Shown here: one piece after another, positions 25,587 through 34,724 of the stretch
How the letters are laid out: each line of letters starts with the position of its first letter
Position numbering within the stretch: the stretch's first letter is position 1
From: Micropruina glycogenica
Lineage (GTDB): Bacteria; Actinomycetota; Actinomycetes; Propionibacteriales; Propionibacteriaceae
DNA: 64,000 nt
NCBI RefSeq assembly: GCF_039524395.1
Contig: NZ_BAAAGO010000032.1
Strand: one strand, 5' to 3'
The notes under the pieces: model-generated
Seen by the model: the letters and a program-made list of their open reading frames with translations, nothing else
What the model was told of the DNA's origin: nothing
Databases searched by the model: none
Made by a program: the position numbers and the translations under genes

Positions 25587-26876
25587 ATGGCACAGGATTG
25601 CGCAGTGACTTCTGCAGAGGCGGCCGAGCGTGGCGCGGGTGGCGGGCTGACCATCGGCCAGGGCGCGGCGCTCACCATCGGCGCCGTGCTGGGCACCGGT
25701 GTGATCACGCTGCCCGCCCTGGCCGCCGACCGGGCCGGACCGGCCAGCCTGCTGGCCTGGCAGGCCCTGGTGCTGTTGTCGGTGCCGCTGGCCGTCACCT
25801 TCGCCGCACTTGGCGCCCGCTACCCCGACTCGGGGGGCGTGTCGACCTACGCCCGCCGGGCGTTCGGCCCGCGGGTGGCCGCCATGGTCGGCTGGTGCTT
25901 CTATGCGGCGGTGCCGATCGGAGCACCGGCCGCCTCGATGATGGCGGGCCAGTACGTGGCCGACGTGATCGGTGGCGGCCGCGTGACGGTGCTGGTCACG
26001 TCGGCGCTGCTGATCGTGGTGGTGTGTGCCATGAACTACGCCGGGTTGCGGCTCTCTGGCCGCGTGCAACTCGTGCTGGCGGCTGTGCTGGCCGCGTTGA
26101 TGGTCGTCACCGTGGTGATCGCCCTGCCGCACGCCCGGTTCGACGCGGTGGGCCCGCTGCTGCCCCACGGTTGGGGCGGCGTGGTGTCGGCCGCGGGTGT
26201 GTTGGTGTGGGCGTTCGCGGGCTGGGAGGCCGTGTCGTCGCTGGCCGCCGAGTATCGCGACCCGGCCCGCGGGGTGCCCCGCGCCACCGCGATCGCGCTG
26301 GTCACCGTCTCGGTGCTCTACCTGGCGCTGGCGGCCACCACGATCGTGGTGCTGGGAGCGGCGGCGGGCGACAGCGACGCACCGCTGTCTGACCTGCTGG
26401 CGATCGGAATCGGGCCGGCGGCCCGTCCGGTGACCGCCGTGGTGGCGGTGCTGCTCACCCTGGGCGCGATGAACGCCTACTTCGCCGGCGCGGCCAAACT
26501 GGGCTCGGCGCTGGGTCGCGACCGGGCCATGCCGGTGTGGCTGGCGCGGGGCAGCAGCGCCGGCGAGGTGCCGCGCCGAAGCCTGCTGGTGGTGGGTGCG
26601 TTGGCACTGGTATCGCTCGGTGCGACCGCGGTGCTGCACCTGGAGCTGACCACGATCATGCTGCTCACCACCGGCTCGTTCACCCTGGTGTACCTGCTCG
26701 GTTCGGCGGCCGCGATCAAGCTGTTGCCCCCCGGGTCGTGGTCGCGGCGGGGTGCGGTCGTCGCGTTGCTGTCGGCACTGCTGCTGGCGGTGAGCACGGG
26801 CGCGTCCACGTTGTGGGCGCTGGGGGTGTGTGCGGCGGCGGCAACCTACGTGGCCGTGCGTGACCGCAGGGCTTGA
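25587..26876 (+). CDS. APC-family amino-acid permease
   Basis: 429 residues, 11-12 helices. TM1 has GAVLGTGVITLPALAA, and TM6 has VLVWAFAGWEAVSSLAAEY, both diagnostic of APC transporters. ATG 25587 is used; a GTG at 25605 with AGGA eight bases ahead is an alternative. The loop EYRDPARGVPRA is the conserved cytoplasmic segment. It starts 81 bp from the MocR stump and ends 67 bp before the AbrB-like gene, in the same frame. Substrate not assignable. Confidence 0.9.
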   Translation: MAQDCAVTSAEAAERGAGGGLTIGQGAALTIGAVLGTGVITLPALAADRAGPASLLAWQALVLLSVPLAVTFAALGARYPDSGGVSTYARRAFGPRVAAMVGWCFYAAVPIGAPAASMMAGQYVADVIGGGRVTVLVTSALLIVVVCAMNYAGLRLSGRVQLVLAAVLAALMVVTVVIALPHARFDAVGPLLPHGWGGVVSAAGVLVWAFAGWEAVSSLAAEYRDPARGVPRATAIALVTVSVLYLALAATTIVVLGAAAGDSDAPLSDLLAIGIGPAARPVTAVVAVLLTLGAMNAYFAGAAKLGSALGRDRAMPVWLARGSSAGEVPRRSLLVVGALALVSLGATAVLHLELTTIMLLTTGSFTLVYLLGSAAAIKLLPPGSWSRRGAVVALLSALLLAVSTGASTLWALGVCAAAATYVAVRDRRA

Positions 26877-26943
26877 TTCTCGCTGTCGCTGGGTAGGGTC
26901 TCGGCGACAGAAGGCCGCCCCCTCGAAGCCGACCTTGCCCCTC

Positions 26944-27167
26944 ATGACTCGAACAAGCGGTTCTACGGCGCCATCACCGTCAGTGATCGCGGCCAGATCG
27001 TGATCCCGGCGCAGGCCCGGCGTGATTTCGGGATCGAGGTGGGTGACAGGTTGTTGGTCTTCGGCGATCTGCTCCACGGCCTCGCTCTGGCCCGTGCCGA
27101 CGATGTGATCGCGCGACACCCAGGTGTGGGTGCGATCTTCGCCGGCGGGCCGACCGATGCTGACTGA
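26944..27167 (+). pseudogene. AbrB-type regulator, frameshifted at its start
   Basis: The SpoVT/AbrB DNA-binding domain is intact from FYGAITVSDRGQIVIPAQAR to GDRLLVFGDL, ending GPTDAD at the TGA at 27165. No ATG, GTG or TTG lies in this frame between the permease stop (26876) and the domain. An ATG at 26944 sits at the right distance but one base out of frame. So one base appears lost in codons 2-4; a CTG start or sequencing error is possible. The stop overlaps the next gene's start. Confidence 0.7.
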
Positions 27168-29976
27168 ACGCCGGGCGAGGCGGCCGGTCTCCCTGTCCGC
27201 GAGCCTCGGGTCGGTCGTCTTCGGGGTCTGCGGGGTGTGGTCGGCCGGCTTTCAGCTGTGGGGCATCCTGGTCGCCCCTCTCGCGGGCATGGTCGGCTGG
27301 TTCGTCGGCTGGTTCGTGGGCCGTACGCTGTGCGGCCGGCTATCGCGGTTGGGCTACGCCCCGGCGGGCCGACCGGTGTACAGGTTCGGGACTGTGCCCG
27401 AGACCGAGAACTCCGTTGGCGGGAAGGCACGGTCGCTTTCCACTCTTGTCCGGGCCGGCCAGCCGGTGCCGGTCGGGCTGGTCGTGCTACCGCGCGGCTT
27501 CAGCGACACCGGCCTGACAGCCGCGGCCCGCCTCGCCCTGGACGCCGAACTCGGCCGGCTCGAGCCCGGTGCCCGGATGGCCGTCCGGTCCTCGGCGACC
27601 GCGGAGGATTCCGCCGCCGCGTCGTTCGCCGGTGCCTACGAGACGGTGCTCGACGTCGCCGCCGACGAGGTCGTCGGCGCGATCGGACGCGTGCGTGGGT
27701 CCGCCGACGGCGTCCGGGTCGCGGCCTACGCCCAGGCCACCGGCATCCAGGCGGGGGAGGTGGCGGTCATCGTCCAGGAGATGGTCAAGGCGGAGTACGC
27801 GGGCGTCCTGTTCACCGTCGATCCGCTCACCGGCGACCTGGGCAGGATGGTCGGCACTGTCGTCGCCGGGCTCGGCGAGGCCGTGGTGTCAGGTGAGCAG
27901 ACCGGGGAGCAGTTCACCCTCTCCCGCCCAACCGGGGAGTACGCGGGGCCGGGGTCGCTCCGCGAGTACGCCAAGACGCTGCACGCCGAGGCGCACCGGA
28001 TCGAGGGCACTTTCGGTGGTGTTCCCCAGGACATCGAATGGGCCGTCGCCGAAGGGAAGGTCTGGATTCTGCAGGCACGCCCGATCACCACAATGAACCC
28101 GTGGGACGCGCAGACGGCCCAACCCAACGACACCCTCAGCGGAGCCTGCCTGTGGTCGGCGACGAACCTCAGCGAGGCGAATCCCGAGGCCCAGACCCCG
28201 CTCACCATTTCCCTGGCTCGCTACCAGCAGGCCAACGGCGGTCCCTCGATGGCGCTGCGGGGCCGGGAGATGGCCGGCTACATCGGCGGCCGGCCGTACG
28301 CCAACCTCACCGTCCAGATCACTTCCAGGCGGGGCAAGGCCGCCAAGGTCGAGCCTCGCGACGCCTACCGCAAGCTCGCCGGTTGGTGGGGAGACCTCCC
28401 ACCCGAAATCCAGATCCCGCTACTGCCCATGACCGCCGAGGACTGGACCGAGGTCGGCATTCCACTACTCGGCACCCTGGCCCGGATGGGCTGGACGCGG
28501 CTGCGGCTGCCCGCCTTCCTGCGGACCCATCGAGCGGCCTGCGGTGAACTCACTCGACGGATCAACGCCTGCTCTCGCCCATACGACCTGCGGAAGCTGT
28601 GGAGCGAGGAGTTGCAGCGGTTCGGGATCGACTCGTTCTGGGCGGTGGTCGCGTCCGGGTCGACGTACCCCGCCACCCTGGAGTTGCGGCTGCGGGAGCA
28701 GTACGGCGAGGAGACCGCCGCCGCGTTGGTGTCGAACCTCTCCGGCCTCGTGGACGGGTTGGAGAGCCTCGGTCCGGCCGTGGGGCTGCGCGAGGTCGAA
28801 GCGGGGCGGATGGGACGCGACGAGTACCTCGCCCGGTTCGGCCACCGTGGCGTCAACGAGACCGAACTGGCCTGGCCGCGACCGTCCGAGGATCCGGAAT
28901 GGCTGGGGCGTTCGCTGGCCGAATTGGACGATGTGACTACTGTCGCCGACCTCAGGCGCCGCCAACAGGAGGCGTACGACGCGGCGCTCGCCCGGGTCGC
29001 GGCCGCCGACCCGCGCGCAGCCAAACGGCTGGCCGGCCAACTGTGTCGTGCTGCCCGGCATGCCGCGCTGCGGGAGGCGGTCCGCTCAAAAGGAGTCCGG
29101 ACCATCGGCGTCACCCGCCGCTTCGCACTCAGGGCGGGCGAGTTGCTGGGGATCGGTGGGGACGTGTTCATGCTCACCGTGGAGGAACTCCTGGCCGCGC
29201 TGACCGGCGGCACCGCGGCATACCAATACATCCCGACCCGCCGCGACGCTTACCGCGGCTACCGCGAACTGCCGGTACTGCCGGGGGTGATCGTCGGACG
29301 ATTCGACCCGTTCGCCTGGGCTGCCGACCCCCTCCGGGATCCCGCCCTCTTCGTCGCCGGGGGCGGCGCCGCGGCCCCGCCGGCGCCGGACGACTCCGTC
29401 GTCGTAGGGCACGCCGGCGCTGCCGGGCGGGTAGAAGGTACCGTCCGCCGACTCGACCGATACGCCGAAGCCGGCGAGCTCCAGCCCGGTGAGATCCTGG
29501 TGACCCAGCTGACGAACATCGGCTGGACACCGCTGTTCCCCCGTGCCGCCGCGATCGTGACCGACCTCGGAGCACCCCTCAGCCACGCCGCGATCGTCGC
29601 GCGCGAACTCGGCATCCCCGCCGTGGTCGGATGCGGCGACGCGACCGTCCGGCTCCACACCGGCGACCGCGTGGCGGTCGACGGAGCCGCTGGGCGGGTC
29701 AGCGTACTAGCGCGACGCGACGACCACACCGTGACGGCCGAGGGGTCGGCTTCTTACAGCGGGACAGCACAGGGTCAGGCGTCGGACACAGTTGCAGGCA
29801 CAGGACCTACGTCCGACAGTCGTGGAGGCCAGCTCTCGTTGGGGCACAGGCTGCACCAGACAACCCGCCACATCCGACTCTGCCGTAAGCCGGACGGACG
29901 CGTTGGTTCCGATTCACACGGTGATCCGTCCTCGCATGGACGAACGTCGGTTCAGGCGTCCGACGCTTGGTTCTGA
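27157..29976 (+). CDS. Membrane-anchored PEP-synthase-like phosphotransferase
   Basis: 939 residues. About 12-60 are hydrophobic and should anchor the protein (FQLWGILVAPLAGMVGWFVG). About 80-315 is the PPDK/PEP-synthase ATP-binding domain (NSVGGKARSLSTLVRAGQPV, MAVRSSATAEDS, ending in LQARPITTMNPWD). A long helical middle domain follows, then the swivelling phosphohistidine domain with LGAPLSHAAIVAREL (His810). The order ATP-grasp, middle, His domain resembles rifampin phosphotransferase rather than true PEP synthase. Residues from about 856 are low-complexity and look like read-through of a lost stop. It overlaps the AbrB gene at its start and the HNH gene at its end. Confidence 0.85.
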   Translation: MLTERRARRPVSLSASLGSVVFGVCGVWSAGFQLWGILVAPLAGMVGWFVGWFVGRTLCGRLSRLGYAPAGRPVYRFGTVPETENSVGGKARSLSTLVRAGQPVPVGLVVLPRGFSDTGLTAAARLALDAELGRLEPGARMAVRSSATAEDSAAASFAGAYETVLDVAADEVVGAIGRVRGSADGVRVAAYAQATGIQAGEVAVIVQEMVKAEYAGVLFTVDPLTGDLGRMVGTVVAGLGEAVVSGEQTGEQFTLSRPTGEYAGPGSLREYAKTLHAEAHRIEGTFGGVPQDIEWAVAEGKVWILQARPITTMNPWDAQTAQPNDTLSGACLWSATNLSEANPEAQTPLTISLARYQQANGGPSMALRGREMAGYIGGRPYANLTVQITSRRGKAAKVEPRDAYRKLAGWWGDLPPEIQIPLLPMTAEDWTEVGIPLLGTLARMGWTRLRLPAFLRTHRAACGELTRRINACSRPYDLRKLWSEELQRFGIDSFWAVVASGSTYPATLELRLREQYGEETAAALVSNLSGLVDGLESLGPAVGLREVEAGRMGRDEYLARFGHRGVNETELAWPRPSEDPEWLGRSLAELDDVTTVADLRRRQQEAYDAALARVAAADPRAAKRLAGQLCRAARHAALREAVRSKGVRTIGVTRRFALRAGELLGIGGDVFMLTVEELLAALTGGTAAYQYIPTRRDAYRGYRELPVLPGVIVGRFDPFAWAADPLRDPALFVAGGGAAAPPAPDDSVVVGHAGAAGRVEGTVRRLDRYAEAGELQPGEILVTQLTNIGWTPLFPRAAAIVTDLGAPLSHAAIVARELGIPAVVGCGDATVRLHTGDRVAVDGAAGRVSVLARRDDHTVTAEGSASYSGTAQGQASDTVAGTGPTSDSRGGQLSLGHRLHQTTRHIRLCRKPDGRVGSDSHGDPSSHGRTSVQASDAWF

Positions 29977-31532
29977 TCGGGCTCTTCAGACTGATCGCCA
30001 TGGTGATGGTCGTGCTTCCAGAGGGCGTTGCGAAACGCTCGGCCGAGCAAGCCGTCGTCATCGATGCGGGTGGTGCCGTGCGGGCCGACGCGATACTCGA
30101 AGCCTGCGGGTGATTTCCACCAGAAGACGCCTGCCCGGGGTTGATCCAGGCGCCAGTGCCCGTGCGTCTTGCCGCGGTGCGCCTTGGTCGACAACGGGCC
30201 CAGGTTGGCGGCCCGGGTCTGACCGGCTACCCCCTTGCGGTAGGGCTTGGTGTGGTCGAGTTGTTGGTTGCGGGCCAGGCGACTGCTGAACGGAAAGATC
30301 TCAACCCGATCGCGCAGCAGAACCTGCTCACGAATGCGCCGCGGAATCTCGTAGGCGTCGACCGCGACGTTCTCGAACGGACGCAGCACAGGGGTCACGC
30401 GAATGCGCGTATTGCCGACCAGCAGGGCGAGCATGGCGGCCGACACCGGGCCGACGTTCTCGACCCGCACCGGGCCACGTCCGGTCATCAGAGTGGACTC
30501 CGCCACATGCACGTACACCGTTGACTTCGGCAACAACTTGGGACTGGTCCAGCGAATCTTCGGAATGGCCGCCTGTGCGGCGAGCCACACCTGATCGACC
30601 GGGTCGACGGGCGGCAGATCGTCGACGGCCGGGTCGGCCTGAACCGAATTGGCTGAACGTTCGGCACTGACGCCCAACGCAAAGAGCGTGTCTTGTTGGC
30701 GCGGTGGCCTGCGACGACCGGCGGCGTCGAACAACTCCCCCGCACGCGACCGCAACGCCTGTGCGGCTACGTGGTCGGTTTCAGCCGCCTCGGCCAGCAG
30801 CAGCGTGGCGCGGGCCGGGGTGGCGAGAATGCCGAGTGACTTGGCACGGCGAACGTCTTTGCTGTCGGTGTCGCCCTGGCCGGCGAGAATGTCGGCGATG
30901 CGATCAAGCATGCCGTCGAAGTAGATGGCGTCGGCGGTGTCGACCCGCCCCGACAGGTATGCGACGGAAGGATCGTCGGTTTCGAGCTTGCGCACGTAGC
31001 GCTGCTCGCGGGCGGCCCGGGCGCGGTCGACGAGCTGGTCGGGCACCAGTTCGGCGAGCAGCCCGTTGCACACACCCAGCAGTCGGCGCCAGGGCAATTG
31101 GGCCGCCTGTGCGGCCAACTCGTCGTCGAGGCGGTTGAGTTGGTCGCCGGTCAGCGTGAAGCGTGCGATGTGGGTGGCGAGCTGGCAGGCTCGAAACACG
31201 GGCAGGTCGCCGGCGCGCATTCTGGCCCACAACCGGGGGTGCCGGTAGCGCAGGTTCACGATGTCGCGAATCAGCCAGGTCGCCGACCCGACCGAGATGC
31301 CCTTCAGGGCGGCGATCTCGAGAGCGATGAACTCGCTGAGTAGCGGGGTGCCGTCGGCCCCGATGCGGGCCGGACGCTGCCCCACCACCTCGATCTCGGC
31401 GTCGACGGGCCACTCGTTCTCGGCGGCGAAGTCGGCGATGGCCACCGCTTCAGCGACCTCGGCCTCGACCCGTGCAGCGACCGCCGACCGCAGCCGGTCG
31501 GCCGCAGTCACCCCCGCCGCGCTAGTGTTCAT
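29952..31532 (-). CDS. DUF222 protein with HNH-type C-terminal domain
   Basis: 526 residues of the DUF222/13E12 type, repeatedly present in actinobacterial genomes. The helical DUF222 region spans about 1-330; the HNH-like part near 420-480 has QLDHTKPY, ANLGPLSTKAHRGKTHGHW. The Cys pair that usually precedes the LDH motif is absent (RDRVEIFPFSSR instead), so Zn binding may be lost. ATG 31532 was chosen; TAAAAT 7 bases upstream with TTGTGG 16 bases further may be a leaderless promoter. Nuclease activity uncertain. Confidence 0.88.
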   Translation of the reverse strand: MNTSAAGVTAADRLRSAVAARVEAEVAEAVAIADFAAENEWPVDAEIEVVGQRPARIGADGTPLLSEFIALEIAALKGISVGSATWLIRDIVNLRYRHPRLWARMRAGDLPVFRACQLATHIARFTLTGDQLNRLDDELAAQAAQLPWRRLLGVCNGLLAELVPDQLVDRARAAREQRYVRKLETDDPSVAYLSGRVDTADAIYFDGMLDRIADILAGQGDTDSKDVRRAKSLGILATPARATLLLAEAAETDHVAAQALRSRAGELFDAAGRRRPPRQQDTLFALGVSAERSANSVQADPAVDDLPPVDPVDQVWLAAQAAIPKIRWTSPKLLPKSTVYVHVAESTLMTGRGPVRVENVGPVSAAMLALLVGNTRIRVTPVLRPFENVAVDAYEIPRRIREQVLLRDRVEIFPFSSRLARNQQLDHTKPYRKGVAGQTRAANLGPLSTKAHRGKTHGHWRLDQPRAGVFWWKSPAGFEYRVGPHGTTRIDDDGLLGRAFRNALWKHDHHHGDQSEEPDQNQASDA

Positions 31533-31687
31533 GTGTTCTATTTTACTACTCAGATTGCCCACCACAAGGCTGATCGAGCAATTTGTGGATAACTAAATCA
31601 TCCGACTCTGAGCTGTGCATAACTCTTGCCTTGGGGAGCGAACAGTTTCCCGGTCTCGACAAGCTCGACCAACGACGGTCTCGAACG

Positions 31688-33106
31688 TCAGAGCATGCCC
31701 TGCGCCTGCGTCAGCACCGACCGCAGCCTCGAGGTGATATCGGCGAACTCCGCCGGGCCTATGGTCAGCGGCGGCGACAGTTGCACCACCGGGTCGCCAC
31801 GGTCGTCCGCGCGGCAGTACAACCCAGCGTCGAACAACGCCTTGCTCAAGAAGCCGCGCAGCAACCGCTCCGACTCCGCCTCGTTGAACGTCTCGCGGGT
31901 GGTCTTGTCTTTGACCAACTCGATGCCGTAGAAGTAGCCCGCCCCTCGCACGTCGCCCACGATCGGCAGGTCGAGCAGTGTTTCGAGCGACGCCCGGAAA
32001 GCCGGCGCGTTGGCGTGCACGTGGTCGTTCAAGCCCTCGCGCTCGAAGATGTCGAGGTTGGCCATCGCCACCGCCGCCGACACCGGGTGCCCGCCGAAGG
32101 TGTAGCCGTGCGGAAAGAACGTGGTGCCGTGCTTGAACGGCTCGAACAACCGGTCGGACGCGATCATCGCCCCGATTGGGCTGTACCCCGACGTCATGCC
32201 CTTGGCGCAGGTGATGATGTCGGGCTGGTAGCCGAAGTCGTCGCAGGCGAACATCGAGCCGATGCGTCCGAACGCGCAGATCACCTCGTCGCTGACCAGC
32301 AGCACGTCGTATTCGTCGCAGATCTCGCGCACCCGCTGGAAGTAGCCCTTGGGCGGCGGAAAGCAGCCGCCCGAGTTCTGCACCGGTTCGAGAAACACCG
32401 CCGCCACCGTTTCAGGCCCCTCGAACTCGATCGCCTCGGCGATGCGGTCGGCGGCCCACAGGCCGAACGCCTCTTCGTCGTCGCGCAGGTGCTCGGGCGC
32501 GCGGTACTGGTTGGTGTTCGGCACCTTGAACGCGCCTGGCACCAGCGGCTCGAACGGCGCCCGTGCGCCGGGAATGCCGGTGATCGACAGGGCGCCCTGC
32601 GGGGTGCCGTGGTAGGCGATCGAGCGGCTGATCACCTTGTGCTTACCCGGACGGCCGGTGAGCCGGTAGTATTGCTTGGCCAGCTTCCAGGCGGTCTCGA
32701 CGGCTTCGCCGCCGCCGGTGGTGAAGAACACCCGGTTGAGGTCGCCCGGCGCATACGCGGCCAACCGGTCGGCCAGCTCGATCGCGCGCGGGTGCGCGTA
32801 GCTCCAGAGCGGAAAGAACGCCAGCTCGCGGGCCTGCCGGGCGGCCGCCTCGGCGAGCTCGTCACGTCCGTGGCCCACCTGCACCACGAACAGTCCGGCC
32901 AGGCCGTCGATGTACTCGCGACCGTGGTCGTCGTAGATCAGGTGACCCTTGCCGCGCACGATGATCGGCACGTCCGCCCCTAGGCCGCCGGCCTGCACGG
33001 GCTCGAAGGTCGACTGCCGGGTGAAGTGCATCCACAGGTGGTCGCGCGCGGCCTCGGGGTAGGTCAGGCCGCTGCGCAGCGTGGTGGGTGCGGTGTCGAT
33101 GCTCAT
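31688..33106 (-). CDS. Class III PLP-dependent aminotransferase
   Basis: 472 residues, fold type I, omega-amino-acid:pyruvate type. Motifs: YIDGLAGLFVVQVGHGR, FFTTGGGEAVETAWKLA, SIAYHG, VFLEPVQNSGG, LLVSDEVICAFGRIG and the PLP lysine in IITCAKGMTSGYSPIGA. Likely substrates are beta-alanine, GABA, putrescine or similar amines, but this cannot be fixed. Its ATG overlaps the stop of the upstream Lrp/AsnC regulator by 4 bp, so the regulator probably controls this gene. Confidence 0.93.
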   Translation of the reverse strand: MSIDTAPTTLRSGLTYPEAARDHLWMHFTRQSTFEPVQAGGLGADVPIIVRGKGHLIYDDHGREYIDGLAGLFVVQVGHGRDELAEAAARQARELAFFPLWSYAHPRAIELADRLAAYAPGDLNRVFFTTGGGEAVETAWKLAKQYYRLTGRPGKHKVISRSIAYHGTPQGALSITGIPGARAPFEPLVPGAFKVPNTNQYRAPEHLRDDEEAFGLWAADRIAEAIEFEGPETVAAVFLEPVQNSGGCFPPPKGYFQRVREICDEYDVLLVSDEVICAFGRIGSMFACDDFGYQPDIITCAKGMTSGYSPIGAMIASDRLFEPFKHGTTFFPHGYTFGGHPVSAAVAMANLDIFEREGLNDHVHANAPAFRASLETLLDLPIVGDVRGAGYFYGIELVKDKTTRETFNEAESERLLRGFLSKALFDAGLYCRADDRGDPVVQLSPPLTIGPAEFADITSRLRSVLTQAQGML

Positions 33107-33588
33107 CTGGTTCCCCAGTCGTAGTGCTGTTTGTTGAGTCTCAGGTAGACGAACGCCTCGACCGCCCAGACCCCCGCCAGCGCGCGAATGCGATCGTTGA
33201 GCAGCGTGAAGAGCTGATCGTCGTTTTCGCAGACCAGCTCGACGAGCACATCGAAAGCGCCGGCGGTGGTGACCACGTACGAGGCCTCGGGCAGTTCGGT
33301 GATCGCTGCGGCGAGGGCGGCCAAATCACCGGACGCCTTGATGCCCACCATCGCCTGGCGCCGGAACCCCACCTGCATCGGGTCCGTGACGGCGACGATC
33401 TGAATCACACCGGCCTCGCGCAGTCGCTGCACGCGCTGCCGGACGGCGGCCTCGCTCAGGCCGACCTCTTTCGCCATGGTGGCGTAGCTCTGCCGGCCGT
33501 CGGCCTGCAGCAACTCGATGAGGCGCCGCGACACCGCGTCCAATCCCGACGGCGAGTGTCGAGCGCCGTCGTCACTGAGGTTCGTCAT
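33103..33588 (-). CDS. Lrp/AsnC-family transcriptional regulator
   Basis: 161 residues. Helix-turn-helix at about 20-60 (RRLIELLQADGRQSYATMAK, then SEAAVRQRVQRLREAGVI) and an RAM ligand-binding domain (GIKASGDLAALAAAITELPE, VVTTAGAFDVLVELVC). First gene of a two-gene operon with the aminotransferase. Three short palindromes upstream (33633-33725) are the likely binding sites. Confidence 0.93.
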   Translation of the reverse strand: MTNLSDDGARHSPSGLDAVSRRLIELLQADGRQSYATMAKEVGLSEAAVRQRVQRLREAGVIQIVAVTDPMQVGFRRQAMVGIKASGDLAALAAAITELPEASYVVTTAGAFDVLVELVCENDDQLFTLLNDRIRALAGVWAVEAFVYLRLNKQHYDWGTR

Positions 33589-33632
33589 GCATCGATCCTT
33601 ACTCGCGGCCAGCGCAGAAACAAGCGCAGTAC

Positions 33633-33725
33633 TGCTGAATCAGCCGTCACTACAGCGTATAGGCGCTTTTTCCGAAGGTGTGGCGCTACCAAGGTGCTGA
33701 ATCAGTAGATGATGCTGAGTCAGCA
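33633..33725. promoter_or_regulatory. Three TGCTGAATCAGCA-like palindromes upstream of lrp/asnC
   Basis: TGCTGAATCAGC at 33633-33644, TGCTGAATCAG at 33695-33705 and TGCTGAGTCAGCA at 33713-33725. Each is a near-perfect dyad around AAT or AGT. The spacing of the last two centres is 18-19 bp. They lie 45-137 bp upstream of the regulator gene; the third covers the stop of the oxidoreductase gene. Multiple short dyads fit cooperative Lrp/AsnC binding (inference). Confidence 0.65.
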
Positions 33726-34721
33726 CTCCGGGCGGACGAGGTCTTGTGGCAGCACCGCGCCGACCTGGCGGCGCAACTCATCCAGCACCTGCATCACGGC
33801 GATGGAGTCATCGAGGGTCATGCGGGGGCTCTCCGTCAGCCCCTGCGCCACGCAGCGCTCGACCTCACGCGCCTCGAAGTGCAAGCCCTGCGAGGTGCGC
33901 TGCGGCTCGAACGTCTCGAGCAGTTCGTGGCCACTGGAGTAGCGGCGCACTCGCGTCCAGTTGTAGAACGAGCCGTCGAGAACCAGGTAGCCGTCGGTGC
34001 CCGTCACCACGCCGCCGTTGGGGGCCGAGCAGCGCAGCGAGCATCGCCCGTGGCAATGGGCGCCGCCGGCGTGGGTCAGAATCATCGACACCTCGGCGTC
34101 GACGCCGCTATCGGTGAGCGTGCCGCGCGCCACCACGTCGGACGGCGGCCCGAGCAGGTCGAGCGCGAACGAGACGTTGTACACCCCAAGGTCGAGCAAC
34201 GCACCCCCGGCCAGGGCCGGGTCGTTCAGCCGTGGCACATGGGTCAGCCTCTGGCTGTGGTCGGTGATCACCGCGCGCACGTCGCCCAGTGACCCGTCGG
34301 CGATGCGCTCGCGCACGAAGTCGGTGGACGGCAGAAACCGCGTCCACATCGCCTCCATCGCGAACACGCCTGCAGCCCGGGCGGCTTCGGCCACCCGCCG
34401 GGCCTCGGCAGCGGTGACCGTGAACGCCTTCTCGACCAGCACCGGCTTGCCGGCCTCGATGGCCAGCAGCGCGTGTTCGGCGTGGAGGTTGTGCGTGGTG
34501 TTGACGTAGACCACGTCGACCGTGGGGTCGTTCACCAAAGCGTCGTACCCCTCGTGTGCCGTCGCGATGCCGTACCGGTCGGCGAACTCGCGCGCCCGGC
34601 CACCGTCGCGGGCGCCTACCGCCTGCAGCGTGAAACCCTCGGTGCGCAGGTTGTCGGCGAAGCTGCCGGCCATTGCGCCGGCGCCGAGCAGGCCCCAGCG
34701 CAGCGCGTGCTCGTTGCCCAT
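33720..34721 (-). CDS. Gfo/Idh/MocA-family oxidoreductase
   Basis: 333 residues. Rossmann NAD(P) motif WGLLGAGAMAGSFADNL at the N-terminus; conserved YVNTTHNLHAEHALLAIEAG and the catalytic-region EKAFTVT (EKP-type motif with Ala instead of Pro); then the C-terminal beta-sheet domain with GGALLDLGVY. Probably acts on a sugar or trans-dihydrodiol-like substrate. It follows the GNAT gene by 3 bp and is likely in the ispG operon by read-through. Confidence 0.9.
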   Translation of the reverse strand: MGNEHALRWGLLGAGAMAGSFADNLRTEGFTLQAVGARDGGRAREFADRYGIATAHEGYDALVNDPTVDVVYVNTTHNLHAEHALLAIEAGKPVLVEKAFTVTAAEARRVAEAARAAGVFAMEAMWTRFLPSTDFVRERIADGSLGDVRAVITDHSQRLTHVPRLNDPALAGGALLDLGVYNVSFALDLLGPPSDVVARGTLTDSGVDAEVSMILTHAGGAHCHGRCSLRCSAPNGGVVTGTDGYLVLDGSFYNWTRVRRYSSGHELLETFEPQRTSQGLHFEAREVERCVAQGLTESPRMTLDDSIAVMQVLDELRRQVGAVLPQDLVRPEC

Positions 34722-34724
34722 GGG

